Part shown: one piece after another, positions 9,401 through 17,117 of the stretch
Numbering within the stretch: position 1 is the first letter of the stretch
Layout: each line of letters opens with the position of its first letter
Origin: JAEXOD01 sp964652025
Lineage (GTDB): Bacteria; Bacteroidota; Ignavibacteria; Ignavibacteriales; Melioribacteraceae
Assembly: GCA_964652025.1 (NCBI GenBank)
Contig: CAZYZX010000011.1
Span: forward strand, 77,236 to 141,235
Length of the DNA stretch: 64,000 nucleotides
Direction: 5' to 3'
Program-made: the position numbers and the translations under genes
The notes under the pieces: generated by a model
What the model was told of the DNA's origin: nothing
Database searches by the model: none
What the model saw: the letters and a program-made list of their open reading frames with translations, nothing else

Positions 9401-9994
9401 AACTTCGGAAACAATATCATTTACGCGTGTTAAATCACCCTTAACTTCTTCTAATTTTTTAAGCGCTAAGCGCCTGCGTAACTTATATTTATTTACACCT
9501 GCAGCCTCTTCAAACATCTTTCTTCGCTCTTCAGTTCGGCTGCTTAGTATATCTTCTATCATTTTTAATTCAATAACGGAATAAGCATTTGTACCCATTC
9601 CGGTATCCATAAATAAATTGGTTATATCTTTTAGCCTGCAAATATTTTTATTTATTAAATATTCGCTTTCACCAGAGCGGAAAATTCGTCTTGTTATTGT
9701 TATTTCGTTATATTCTGTTGGTAAAGTATTATCATCGTTAACTAATGTAAGAGAAACCTCTGCCATACCCATTGGCTTTTTATCTCGGGTACCATTAAAA
9801 ATAACGTTCTCCATCTTGTCGCTTCGCAAAGTGCTGCTTTTTTGCTCGCCTAGTGCCCAACGTATAGCATCAACTATATTAGTCTTACCACATCCGTTTG
9901 GACCTACTATTCCTGTAATCCCTTTGGTAAAATTAACTACCGTTTTATTTGCAAACGACTTAAAGCCAAATATTTCTAACTTAGAAAGATACAA
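6401..9994 (-). CDS. smc: Chromosome segregation ATPase SMC
   Basis: The structural-maintenance-of-chromosomes ATPase that, with ScpA/ScpB, organises and helps segregate the chromosome. The 1197-residue product has the complete layout: N-terminal head with Walker A GPNGCGKTN (31-38), long coiled coil, a hinge around residues 505-670 (GVSKGVKILIES and NGDIVFTNGIVEAGG), return coiled coil, and C-terminal head with signature LLSGGEKTLTAIA (about 1099-1111) and Walker B PFCILDEVDAPLDD. The N-terminus MYLSKLEIFGFKSFA matches the family exactly and its first codon is TTG (9992-9994), with an in-frame stop four codons upstream and AAGGGAAAG as a possible ribosome site. scpA and scpB are not in the window. 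It lies 14 nt after the GH2-like gene. Confidence 0.98.
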   Translation of the reverse strand: MYLSKLEIFGFKSFANKTVVNFTKGITGIVGPNGCGKTNIVDAIRWALGEQKSSTLRSDKMENVIFNGTRDKKPMGMAEVSLTLVNDDNTLPTEYNEITITRRIFRSGESEYLINKNICRLKDITNLFMDTGMGTNAYSVIELKMIEDILSSRTEERRKMFEEAAGVNKYKLRRRLALKKLEEVKGDLTRVNDIVSEVEKNVRSLERQAKKADQYNQIQSVLREKEIDLAEREFSFFAKSLQELVDKRNQLLQEKEVIDSEVLAIETDLVKYRDNILDIERRLRSIQQKISAETEKMHEIQRAVSVANERIKSHERNTDRYTEEIKEFELQLENTQISLEDNHALLADLEKRVIADERFLEEFKVSVNTKKSELAQKKEGTKEQEEKLIAIEKHISSEENKLSNYKNQIKKTNDQITKLNTAINLLTTDMAKTVSYIEELEQSKQKTIDRLHQTEELYAEKHKLKEKLEERLNTLKSEEIDLKSSFNALKDKIEFVTNLITNLEGVSKGVKILIESKTWTDREHTLFADVGDTEEKYKPALEAALKFVVNNLLIENLDELKNAINFLSTNNLGKASFYLLNRPITKKKTVFDTLDDYRFKRRIKKIEAENGFIGWTYDYVKTEEKWKPYFKKVLYNTALVKDIEIAVSLNQKYPSFNFATLNGDIVFTNGIVEAGGALSLEDSLFGRKQMLENLKVELPNIQNKMAAIREEITVTEEELAKIDLKAISEQGKMLENDINTLEKQIAKFEFEKNKKEEEIDKSHSAINELVKEVNFFERNITDTEKNINLLKSDKDVIKNQILQKEEEIKALEEEYNKAVSEFNKAMIELERNKGKINNLRNDIKRGEDTERNIKNTIEKRKKDIENAKEEIITNKNIIEEKEEALEQISFDRQLLINEEKKVEGELAEIKRVTSELEAQLVKLRSKRQTCGDGLHSTDVKMNELNIRLENLTNHIKDEYNYELVLKEYDESDTIDIKATGLEVAQLKNKLKSIGPVNLLAYSEYEEEKERWEFLNKQRNDLIESEKDLIKTIEEINVTAKNLFLEVFEKIRENFKNIFQTLFNPGDEADLTLEEGADVLEGKIEIMAKPKGKRPTTIELLSGGEKTLTAIALLFAIYLVKPSPFCILDEVDAPLDDANIDRFVNLMREFSKNTQFILVTHNKRSMEAAENMYGVTMQEEGISKLVGVQFNEEINVAS

Positions 9995-10008
9995 CGCTTT
10001 CCCTTATT

Positions 10009-12600
10009 TTATATTAATGCAAATTGACTAAAAGATAACTTAATGTAATCTATAGCCAAATAATTAACTTGTAGGTATGTTAATATTAATCCCAATATCG
10101 CAAAAATTACTAACAAACTAAAAATGTAAACCTTTACTGGATTTGCATCAAAAATTACGTATATCCCTTTTATCAATCTTTGTATTAACCAAAGTGCAAA
10201 AGATATTAATACTATATATACATATATATTACCAATGTTTAAACTTATAACTTTGTATAGTATTAATTCTATTGGAAGCATTAAGACAAGTGGCAATAAA
10301 GACCACATCACCATATAGTAAACATTTTGGAAAAAGACTTTAATTTTAACAAAAAATGCACACCACTTTATTAATACGGTAATTGCTAAAAATAAAAACA
10401 TCGAAAAAAAGAATAGATAAATAAACCCTGCTACCGGATTCCAAGCTAAATATGAAGTTAGTTTAGTTAATTTATCTAAACCCAAAGAATTTATAATTTT
10501 TTCTAATAAAATATTCCCACGTAAAGAATATAATAGGTTTGTTAATAATAAAGAGTGAGTTGCAGATAAAATAACTAACAAAATGCTTGCATGCCAACCA
10601 GAAAGCAATCTTTGATCTCTTATATCGGCAAAAAAATTATATGGTCTAATTAATGCTCTTGTTGCATCCTCTTTAAATTTTCTTCTTGCATTTATTAATA
10701 GCGCAGTTAAAACAGCAATTACTATTGCACTTAAAATAAAAAAGAAGGGTGTATCATCTAATTTTTTACCTATTGGTATTGTAACTTTTTCTGCATCTGT
10801 AAGTTTGGATTTTATAACCTTATAACTCAATCTATTTGTATTTCTATCTATACCCACAATGCCAACTTTATAAATATTATTTTTATCGTAACCAGCATAA
10901 AAACCAGGTGTTGCACCCTTGTAATCGAATGCACTATTTATAAATAAATTACTAATATTATTCCCCTTCGCAAAATCTAACAGCTCTTGGTAAAAATTGG
11001 CTTGCGCTTCTTCAGAAAATGGGGTTAAATATCCATTACTTACTCCAACAAAAGAGGGATATGTAATTTCGCTATAAAATACTTTATTATTCCCTACCGC
11101 TTTTATAGATTCTGTAAATTTGTCGTTAACTTCACTTATATTTTTAGAGTATAACTCTATACCATATAAATCTAAATTTTCTATTTTACTTGTCGGAAAT
11201 CCTACAAACGATGCATAAATATACTTGGATGTTTTAGATTTTACTATTGACGCAAGATGTGATATAAAATTATTGCTTACTTCGTTATTAGCTAAATAAG
11301 TTCCACCAACTCCTATTGCCGCTACGGCAGAGTAACTAGAAAATTTACTAATAAATAATTTTAAATTCTCTTCACTAAATGAACTAAAATTTGGTTCTGT
11401 AATTAGCTCGTTTGGTACAGAGTTAATAGGCAATTCAATAAATGCTAATAATCCTAACTTTTCGCACATATATAATGCATATGGATGAGGAATTGCTCTA
11501 GCAAATCTAACTGTATTAAAACCCATGTCTTTTATTATTTTAAGGTCGCGCTCTATACCATAGTAACTTATTAAATTATCTTTGCTAAAACTGTTTATAT
11601 AATATGTTGTTCCTCTTAAATCATTTTCTACATTATTTAGCGTTATTTTATTTTCATTAATCTCTAATTTATAAAAAGATATTAACCCTTTGTATCTATC
11701 TAATAAATTATCCCCATAGTAAAGTTTTATATCATAAACATAATTTTCTGGACTGTTAAAATTCCATAGTTTAATGTTTCCCGTTTCTACAAAAACTTCG
11801 CTTTTGGTTACATCGTTATTACTTAAATTAAAACTCCCTCTATAGCTTGCAGCTTGTGTTTTATCGTTTAGGTTTGTTATTGTTATTTCGTAAGTAAATG
11901 GATTTGGATAAAGCTGCTTAAAATCTCTGTTTTTGTCTTTTGTCCGTCTTTTATCTACATCTATAGTAAATTTAACTTTTGCACGTCCTAAATCATTTGT
12001 TAAATTATACTCTGTTTTTACAGAAGCAATATTTACCATAGATGTTAACTTTAAATATACATTTTTAGTTATCCCACCAAGCTGTATAGGGAATAAAAAT
12101 CTGTTTTTTACCGGTATCGTATTTTCTGCATCTAATTGATTATATACTTTAACTGTAAGCTTATTTTTTGAGGAATATTTTAATACATCTTTTGCAATAT
12201 CTATATAAAAAGGATAATCGCCACCAATTGTTTTACTAACTAAAACATTATTAATATAAATTTCTGCGGTGTGATTTATTCCATTAAAACATAAACGAAT
12301 ATTATTGTTGTTTATATCATCCTTTGTTAAAGAAAAATATCTTTCAAAATATAAATAATCTTCACCTTCAAAAACTGCAGGAACCTTTAAACCCGATACT
12401 TTTCTATTATCCTTATCAATAAAAATATTCCAATCGTCATTTAAGTTTATAACCTTGTTTGGTTTATATATATTAAAATAAAGCGAGTCTTTTGGGTCTA
12501 TAGTTTCTCTTAATGCTTCCTTTACCTTTAACTGGGCTTGTATGTAATTGGAAAGTAAAACTATCAATAATAACGCAAAAATTATTCTATTTTTTTTCAT
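10009..12600 (-). CDS. Glycoside hydrolase family 2-like ectodomain fused to a C-terminal multi-helix membrane domain
   Basis: An 863-residue envelope protein. Signal peptide MKKNRIIFALLLIVLLSNYIQAQ; a jelly-roll sugar-binding region (about 55-190: LYFERYFSL, CFNGINHTAEIYINN); an Ig-like region; then a GH2-type TIM barrel (about 325-600: LRGTTYYIN, IIKDMGFNTVRFARAIPHP, CEKLGLLAFIELP). The segment where GH2 enzymes carry the acid/base Glu (W-S-L-G-N-E) reads AAIGVGGTYLA, so that residue seems absent, whereas the nucleophile-like Glu of KVFYSEITYPS is kept. From about residue 619 there are six hydrophobic helices, arranged like a Yip1-type domain (RPYNFFADIRDQRLLSGW). This suggests a membrane-tethered, possibly non-catalytic glycan-binding protein. 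The ATG at 12598-12600 starts the signal peptide. It is followed 14 nt later by smc. Confidence 0.75.
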   Translation of the reverse strand: MKKNRIIFALLLIVLLSNYIQAQLKVKEALRETIDPKDSLYFNIYKPNKVINLNDDWNIFIDKDNRKVSGLKVPAVFEGEDYLYFERYFSLTKDDINNNNIRLCFNGINHTAEIYINNVLVSKTIGGDYPFYIDIAKDVLKYSSKNKLTVKVYNQLDAENTIPVKNRFLFPIQLGGITKNVYLKLTSMVNIASVKTEYNLTNDLGRAKVKFTIDVDKRRTKDKNRDFKQLYPNPFTYEITITNLNDKTQAASYRGSFNLSNNDVTKSEVFVETGNIKLWNFNSPENYVYDIKLYYGDNLLDRYKGLISFYKLEINENKITLNNVENDLRGTTYYINSFSKDNLISYYGIERDLKIIKDMGFNTVRFARAIPHPYALYMCEKLGLLAFIELPINSVPNELITEPNFSSFSEENLKLFISKFSSYSAVAAIGVGGTYLANNEVSNNFISHLASIVKSKTSKYIYASFVGFPTSKIENLDLYGIELYSKNISEVNDKFTESIKAVGNNKVFYSEITYPSFVGVSNGYLTPFSEEAQANFYQELLDFAKGNNISNLFINSAFDYKGATPGFYAGYDKNNIYKVGIVGIDRNTNRLSYKVIKSKLTDAEKVTIPIGKKLDDTPFFFILSAIVIAVLTALLINARRKFKEDATRALIRPYNFFADIRDQRLLSGWHASILLVILSATHSLLLTNLLYSLRGNILLEKIINSLGLDKLTKLTSYLAWNPVAGFIYLFFFSMFLFLAITVLIKWCAFFVKIKVFFQNVYYMVMWSLLPLVLMLPIELILYKVISLNIGNIYVYIVLISFALWLIQRLIKGIYVIFDANPVKVYIFSLLVIFAILGLILTYLQVNYLAIDYIKLSFSQFALI

Positions 12601-12684
12601 AATTATAGCAAAATTTAAAAATTTTAAATATTTAAAATACAAAATAAACAAGGCTAAATCAAACCAATAAAACGCACCTTTTAA

Positions 12685-13350
12685 TTACGGGGCAAACTCT
12701 ATTATACCAAAATATTTAGGAAGGTGAAAATTTGGATTGGGATATAACACTTTATTCCACGTTAGCCAATGTGGGGTTATACTTTTATCGGCACATTTAT
12801 AAAAATTTGCTCTCCATTTTTTAGGTGGGTAATTTAATTTAATATCACTGTAACTTTCTATTAAACTAAATGGAATTTTACACTCTGAAAACCATTCTGT
12901 CTCTTCTAAAATTGGTTTATCTATTATTTTACCTAAAAATGTGGCGTTTATTTTTAATTGCTCAATATCATTTATAGAAATTCGTTTTGCAACATTATCT
13001 CGTAAATTTTTATATCCAAATAAAACTTTTCCGCAACAATTTATTTCTAAATTAAAATAAGTTTGTGGTGCGCTTTCTTCTACAGAAAAAAAGAACTCTA
13101 CACAACTATCTTCAAAAACGGGGTCAAAGTGATTTTTTGCTACAGCTATAATATTTTTCTCTATTACATCAAATCGTATAAAAATAGAATTATTACTATA
13201 CAATAATTTTACCTTTACTTTAGGAAAATATAACGGACTATCCCCCATATAGTTTTGTAAAGATAATGAATTAACTTTATCCCAATCTATTAAAGTATCA
13301 TCTAATTCTTTATCAAATTGCTGTAGTTTTTCAATTTTATAAGTATTCAA
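12685..13350 (-). CDS. Carbohydrate-binding family 9-like (DOMON-type) protein
   Basis: A 221-residue single-domain protein resembling CBM9-like/DOMON beta-sandwiches, which bind sugars. Visible family features are the early VKVKLLYSNNSIFIRFDVIEKN strand pair, FEDSCVEFFFSVEE, TYFNLEINCCGKVLFGY, the WFSECKIPFSLI strand and the C-terminal WRANFYKCADKSITPHWLTW followed by FHLPKYFGIIEF. No signal peptide or membrane helix is seen, so it either stays in the cytosol or its start is mis-set. The only candidate start is TTG at 13348-13350; upstream in-frame codons to the stop at 13402-13404 contain no ATG or GTG. It sits 19 nt after the MscS/cNMP gene and 84 nt before the GH2-like gene, whose ectodomain could share its ligand. 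Confidence 0.75.
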   Translation of the reverse strand: MNTYKIEKLQQFDKELDDTLIDWDKVNSLSLQNYMGDSPLYFPKVKVKLLYSNNSIFIRFDVIEKNIIAVAKNHFDPVFEDSCVEFFFSVEESAPQTYFNLEINCCGKVLFGYKNLRDNVAKRISINDIEQLKINATFLGKIIDKPILEETEWFSECKIPFSLIESYSDIKLNYPPKKWRANFYKCADKSITPHWLTWNKVLYPNPNFHLPKYFGIIEFAP

Positions 13351-13369
13351 ATCAAAAAGTATATTATTA

Positions 13370-14803
13370 TTAATGAATGTGTAAAAAGTCTTTAATTTTA
13401 TTTAGAACAAATGTGGTTAAATTTTCTTTTTTATTATGCAGTTCAGCTAATTTTAATAGATTTGTTTTCTGTCTTTCCGCAACAACCTCTGCAATTTCAT
13501 TTAATATCTCGGGTCTCTCTTTAATAATTTGTTGAATACTTTCCTTACCAATTTCGTAAACAATAGATTCACTTTCTGCTTTAATAGTAGCAGAGCGTGC
13601 TTCTCCTGTTAATAAAGACATCTCGCCAAAAAACGACCCCGGATAAAGCAACCCTAACAATACATCTTTCCCCTGTTCTTCTACATTTGCACTTAATAAA
13701 CCCTCTGCCAATACAAACATAGAATCCCCCATATCTCCTTGCTTTATTAAATACTCACCATCATTATATTTTTTGGAATTTGTGCTTTTAGCTAATTTTT
13801 CTAATTCAACTACGTTTAAGGTGCTAAACAAATCTATTTTCTTTAATCTTTCTTCTATTAGTTTAACCTTATTATAGCCCATATACTTTTTATATTCAAA
13901 CGTACCATTCTTTAAGTTTATTCCTAAATCATCAAATCTGGTAATTATATTGCTAAATATAGCATCTTTTACAACAGAGGGAACCGCATCCTTAAAAGGT
14001 TTAATATAAAAGGTTAATGCATATTCAATCCCTTTTTCTGTAATGTTATTTATTACTACAGTTGCATTTTTATGCTTATCTAAAGGCTTATTAAAAAAGT
14101 ATTCCTTTTCGCATGCAGAAAGTACTCTTTTTACTTGCTCTACTGGAATTTCGGGGTCTACATTTATATAAATTTTAAACTCGTTTTTTTCGTCTAAGGA
14201 ATCGTAATTAATTACTATAGATTCATTTTTAACATCACTAGGAATAAATGCTACACCCTTATCTGGGGTTTGTAAAATTATTTCCTTACGATTATAATCT
14301 AATACTTTACCTGTTACTTTTACACCGCTTTTAAAATTTATTAAATCTACCCAATCTCCTAAATTATATGATCCTTGAAAATTTAATCTATTTGTACCAA
14401 AAATATCTGTTATTTTATCATAAAATAGAACACCACCCACAAAAAACGTAATAAGCACTAAATACCAATACGTTTCATGCACTATAAATGTTAACACACC
14501 AAACATAATTAAGTATAAGGCTAATGTATAAATAAAAATAGCAAACACTCTATATAATATTTTTGCAATAGCATTTTTACTTGGTTGCTTTAATAAATTA
14601 GACCAGAAAAATATCATGCTAAATTTATTAATTAAGTATGCCCCACTTATCCAAAATAAAATATTTATAACATAAATAATAATGTTTTTTGTGGATAAAG
14701 AGTTTGTAGGATCTTTTTGAAAAACATCTAACATTATTAAAAATAATGTTGTTAAAAATATTAACGAAGGAACTATTACAAAAGTAAGATTTAATTTTTT
14801 CAT
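13370..14803 (-). CDS. MscS-family mechanosensitive channel with C-terminal cyclic-nucleotide-binding domain
   Basis: A 477-residue inner-membrane protein. Four or so membrane segments occupy residues 1-150, followed by an MscS-type beta domain (SYNLGDWVDLINFKSGVKVTGKVLDYNRKE begins near 165, read in parts) and the alpha/beta cytoplasmic part. Residues 323-440 form a cNMP-binding domain: IDLFSTLNVVELEKLAK, YLIKQGDMGDSMFVLAEG and the phosphate cassette FFGEMSLLTGEARSAT (FGEMSLL at 392-398), where the conserved Arg-Ser-Ala that contacts the ligand is present. Such fusions are predicted ligand-modulated osmotic valves. I chose ATG 14801-14803, preceded by AGAGAGCGAG, over a TTG 18 codons upstream. 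It is the first gene of the long minus-strand run. Confidence 0.88.
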   Translation of the reverse strand: MKKLNLTFVIVPSLIFLTTLFLIMLDVFQKDPTNSLSTKNIIIYVINILFWISGAYLINKFSMIFFWSNLLKQPSKNAIAKILYRVFAIFIYTLALYLIMFGVLTFIVHETYWYLVLITFFVGGVLFYDKITDIFGTNRLNFQGSYNLGDWVDLINFKSGVKVTGKVLDYNRKEIILQTPDKGVAFIPSDVKNESIVINYDSLDEKNEFKIYINVDPEIPVEQVKRVLSACEKEYFFNKPLDKHKNATVVINNITEKGIEYALTFYIKPFKDAVPSVVKDAIFSNIITRFDDLGINLKNGTFEYKKYMGYNKVKLIEERLKKIDLFSTLNVVELEKLAKSTNSKKYNDGEYLIKQGDMGDSMFVLAEGLLSANVEEQGKDVLLGLLYPGSFFGEMSLLTGEARSATIKAESESIVYEIGKESIQQIIKERPEILNEIAEVVAERQKTNLLKLAELHNKKENLTTFVLNKIKDFLHIH

Positions 14804-14911
14804 CTCGCTCTCTTTTTTTACCAATACAAAAGTAGCAAAATAATTTGCAAATCTCAATTAATTACTAATTATTTATTAAGTTAGTTTTTACCCTTAATCT
14901 TTGCTTAAAAT

Positions 14912-14947
14912 AAAAATCCCGAGGCATTTTTTGCCTCGGGATTTTTT
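14912..14947 (-). terminator. Rho-independent terminator after the M13 peptidase gene
   Basis: A perfect 11-bp stem, ATCCCGAGGCA at 14916-14926 and its complement at 14932-14942, closes a TTTTT loop. A-tract and T-tract flanks allow function in either direction, but the stop of the M13 gene 5 nt away and the next minus-strand gene beyond it show that its task is to end that transcript. Confidence 0.93.
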
Positions 14948-14951
14948 TAAC

Positions 14952-16982
14952 TTACCAAATTTTAATCAATTCATTTGGGCTTCTATACATGTTATCGCCC
15001 TCTTTAATATTAAATGCCGCATGAAATTCACTTAAATTTTTAAGAGGATTATTTACTCTGCACTTAGCTGGACTATGAACATCGGTTTTAATCTGTAATT
15101 TTAAGGACTCGTCGCGTTCATTAGTTCTCCATACCTGAGCCCAACTTAAAAAGAACCTTTGTTTTGGTGTATATCCATCTATTTTGATATCTTTGTTAAA
15201 TTCGGGTGAATTTTTAAAAGCTTCATAAGCAACTGTTAATCCACCTAAATCTGCAATATTTTCACCCAAAGTTAACTCGCCATTAACTGTTAAAGTATCT
15301 ATAACAACAGTATTATTAAATTGTTCAATTAATTTTTTTGTTCTATCGTTAAACATTTCTTCATCTGCTTTAGTCCACCAATCCCGCATATTGCCATCAA
15401 AATCATATTGGCGCCCTTGGTCATCAAAGCCATGTGTTATTTCGTGTCCTATAACTGCACCAATTCCGCCGTAATTAACTGCGTCGTCTGCTTTATAATC
15501 AAAAAATGGTGGTTGCAATATTGCCGCAGGAAACACAACTTCGTTTAAGATTGGATGATAATATGCATTTACAGTTTGTGGATAAATTTCCCACTCGCTT
15601 TTATCTACTTTTTTACCAATTTTGTTTAAATCAAATAAAGAGTTAAAATAACTTGCTTCTACAACATTTTGATAATAAGACTTATCACTAAATGTTAAAC
15701 CATCAAAACTTCTCCATTTATCTGGATAACCAATTTTATAATTAAATGCACTTAATTTTTTTAATGCTCTTTCCTTGGTTTCCTGTGTCATCCAATCTAC
15801 ATTTTTAATCCTCACTTCCATAGCTTTAAGTAAGTTTTTAACAATATCTTCTGCCTTTTCTTTTGCTATTGGTGGAAAATATTTTTCCACATAAACCTGC
15901 CCTAATATTTCCCCTATTTGGTTATTAACTACACTTAAAACACGTTTCCAACGCGGTTGCAACTCCTGCAAGCCATATAAATATTTACCATAAAAATTAA
16001 ATTTTTCATCTACAAACTTGCTGCTTAAATAATTTGCTGAAGAGCGTATTAAATTCCACTTTAAATAATTTTTTAATGTGCTTATATCTGTGTTATTTAA
16101 AACATCATTTAGCCCTGTAAAAAATTTAAGCTGGCTTACATTAATTTCATCTGTTTTGTTTACTTTACACTCTTTAAAAAACAATACCCAATTAAATACA
16201 TTAGATGTTTTTGATAACTCTTCTAAAGACATTTTATTATAATTTGCAACCGGGTCTCTTAGCTCTACATTAGTAAAAGATATTTTCGCAAGCTTTTTTT
16301 CAAAGTTAAAAATATCTTGTGCAATTTTTGCTGCATCACTCTCGTTTACATCAATAAGCATAAACATATTTTTAATATGTTCAATATATTTTTTTTGTGT
16401 CTCTTTAGTATCATTATCTTCTGCTACATAATAATCACGCTCTGGCAATCCTAATCCACCTTGAGAAAGACCAATTATTACCCATTCACTTTTTTTCTGG
16501 TCTTGCTCGCTGCCAAAGCTAAATAATGGTGAAGAAGTGTATAAATGGGCAAATGCAACTTCTTTTGTAAAATCATTTATGCTTTTTATGCTCTCAATTC
16601 TATTTAAATAAGGTACAATTGGTAAATACCCTTCTTTTTCTATCTTAACAGTATCCATCCCCGAGCGGAAAAGAATTGCTAATCTATTAAAATTATCGTT
16701 CCCTTTAATTTTCCCTTCTAAAATCTCATCTATTATTGATTTTACCAACAAATTATTTTGTTCGTATAAAACATCAAACGAACCCCAACTGCTATGGTCA
16801 GAAGGAATGGGATTATTTTTTAACCAACCCCCAATAGCAAATTGATAAAAATCATCGCCCGGCTTAACACTATAATCAAAGTTTTTAGGATCTATTCCTC
16901 TTACTTCTTCCTTTTTAACATTTTCTGCCATAATTATACTGCTTACCAATAAAATTATTGAAAAATAATTAATTAATTTCAT
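14952..16982 (-). CDS. M13 (neprilysin/PepO-like) family zinc metallopeptidase
   Basis: A secreted or periplasmic zinc endopeptidase that cleaves short peptides. The 676-residue product starts with a signal peptide (MKLINYFSIILLVSSIIMAE), followed by the M13 N-terminal domain (DDFYQFAIGGWLKNNPIP). The catalytic domain has VIGHEITHGFDDQGRQYD with zinc ligands His 513 and His 517 and catalytic Glu 514, the third ligand in LGENIADLGGL (Glu 574), the NAYYHPILNEVVFPAAILQPPFF substrate strand and the closing CRVNNPLKNLSEFHAAF. Length fits the family. ATG 16980-16982 follows a GGAG four nt upstream within TTTGGAGATAAAA; the longer TTG-initiated frame is not needed. It is transcribed alone, divergent from the asparaginase gene. 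Confidence 0.95.
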   Translation of the reverse strand: MKLINYFSIILLVSSIIMAENVKKEEVRGIDPKNFDYSVKPGDDFYQFAIGGWLKNNPIPSDHSSWGSFDVLYEQNNLLVKSIIDEILEGKIKGNDNFNRLAILFRSGMDTVKIEKEGYLPIVPYLNRIESIKSINDFTKEVAFAHLYTSSPLFSFGSEQDQKKSEWVIIGLSQGGLGLPERDYYVAEDNDTKETQKKYIEHIKNMFMLIDVNESDAAKIAQDIFNFEKKLAKISFTNVELRDPVANYNKMSLEELSKTSNVFNWVLFFKECKVNKTDEINVSQLKFFTGLNDVLNNTDISTLKNYLKWNLIRSSANYLSSKFVDEKFNFYGKYLYGLQELQPRWKRVLSVVNNQIGEILGQVYVEKYFPPIAKEKAEDIVKNLLKAMEVRIKNVDWMTQETKERALKKLSAFNYKIGYPDKWRSFDGLTFSDKSYYQNVVEASYFNSLFDLNKIGKKVDKSEWEIYPQTVNAYYHPILNEVVFPAAILQPPFFDYKADDAVNYGGIGAVIGHEITHGFDDQGRQYDFDGNMRDWWTKADEEMFNDRTKKLIEQFNNTVVIDTLTVNGELTLGENIADLGGLTVAYEAFKNSPEFNKDIKIDGYTPKQRFFLSWAQVWRTNERDESLKLQIKTDVHSPAKCRVNNPLKNLSEFHAAFNIKEGDNMYRSPNELIKIW

Positions 16983-17032
16983 TTTTATCTCCAAATTTTA
17001 TAAAATATATTTATATTTTAGACGTATATTTA

Positions 17033-17055
17033 TATAAAAAGTTTAACTTTTTATA
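17033..17055. promoter_or_regulatory. Perfect 23-bp palindrome in a divergent promoter region
   Basis: TATAAAAAGTT, a single central T, then the exact complement AACTTTTTATA. It lies between the starts of the M13 peptidase (16982, minus) and the asparaginase (17118, plus), 50 and 62 bp away respectively. It could be an operator for a dimeric regulator of both genes. In DNA this rich in A and T some palindromes arise by chance, so its role is uncertain. Confidence 0.4.
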
Positions 17056-17117
17056 ATATTTAAACATTTTTATTATTATTTTATAAAGTTATAATTTTTT
17101 AAATTTGAGTATAAAAT

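Noticed and set aside
7365..10031. Several open frames on the plus strand opposite smc (for example 7365-7892, 8289-8690, 9618-10031)
   Set aside because: They are Ser/Phe/Leu-rich mirror readings of the coiled-coil coding sequence and have no ribosome site or recognisable domain.
17100..17107. TAAATTTG, matching the Bacteroidetes -7 box TAnnTTTG, before the asparaginase gene
   Set aside because: No matching TTTG -33 box at the proper spacing, and such strings are common at this base composition.
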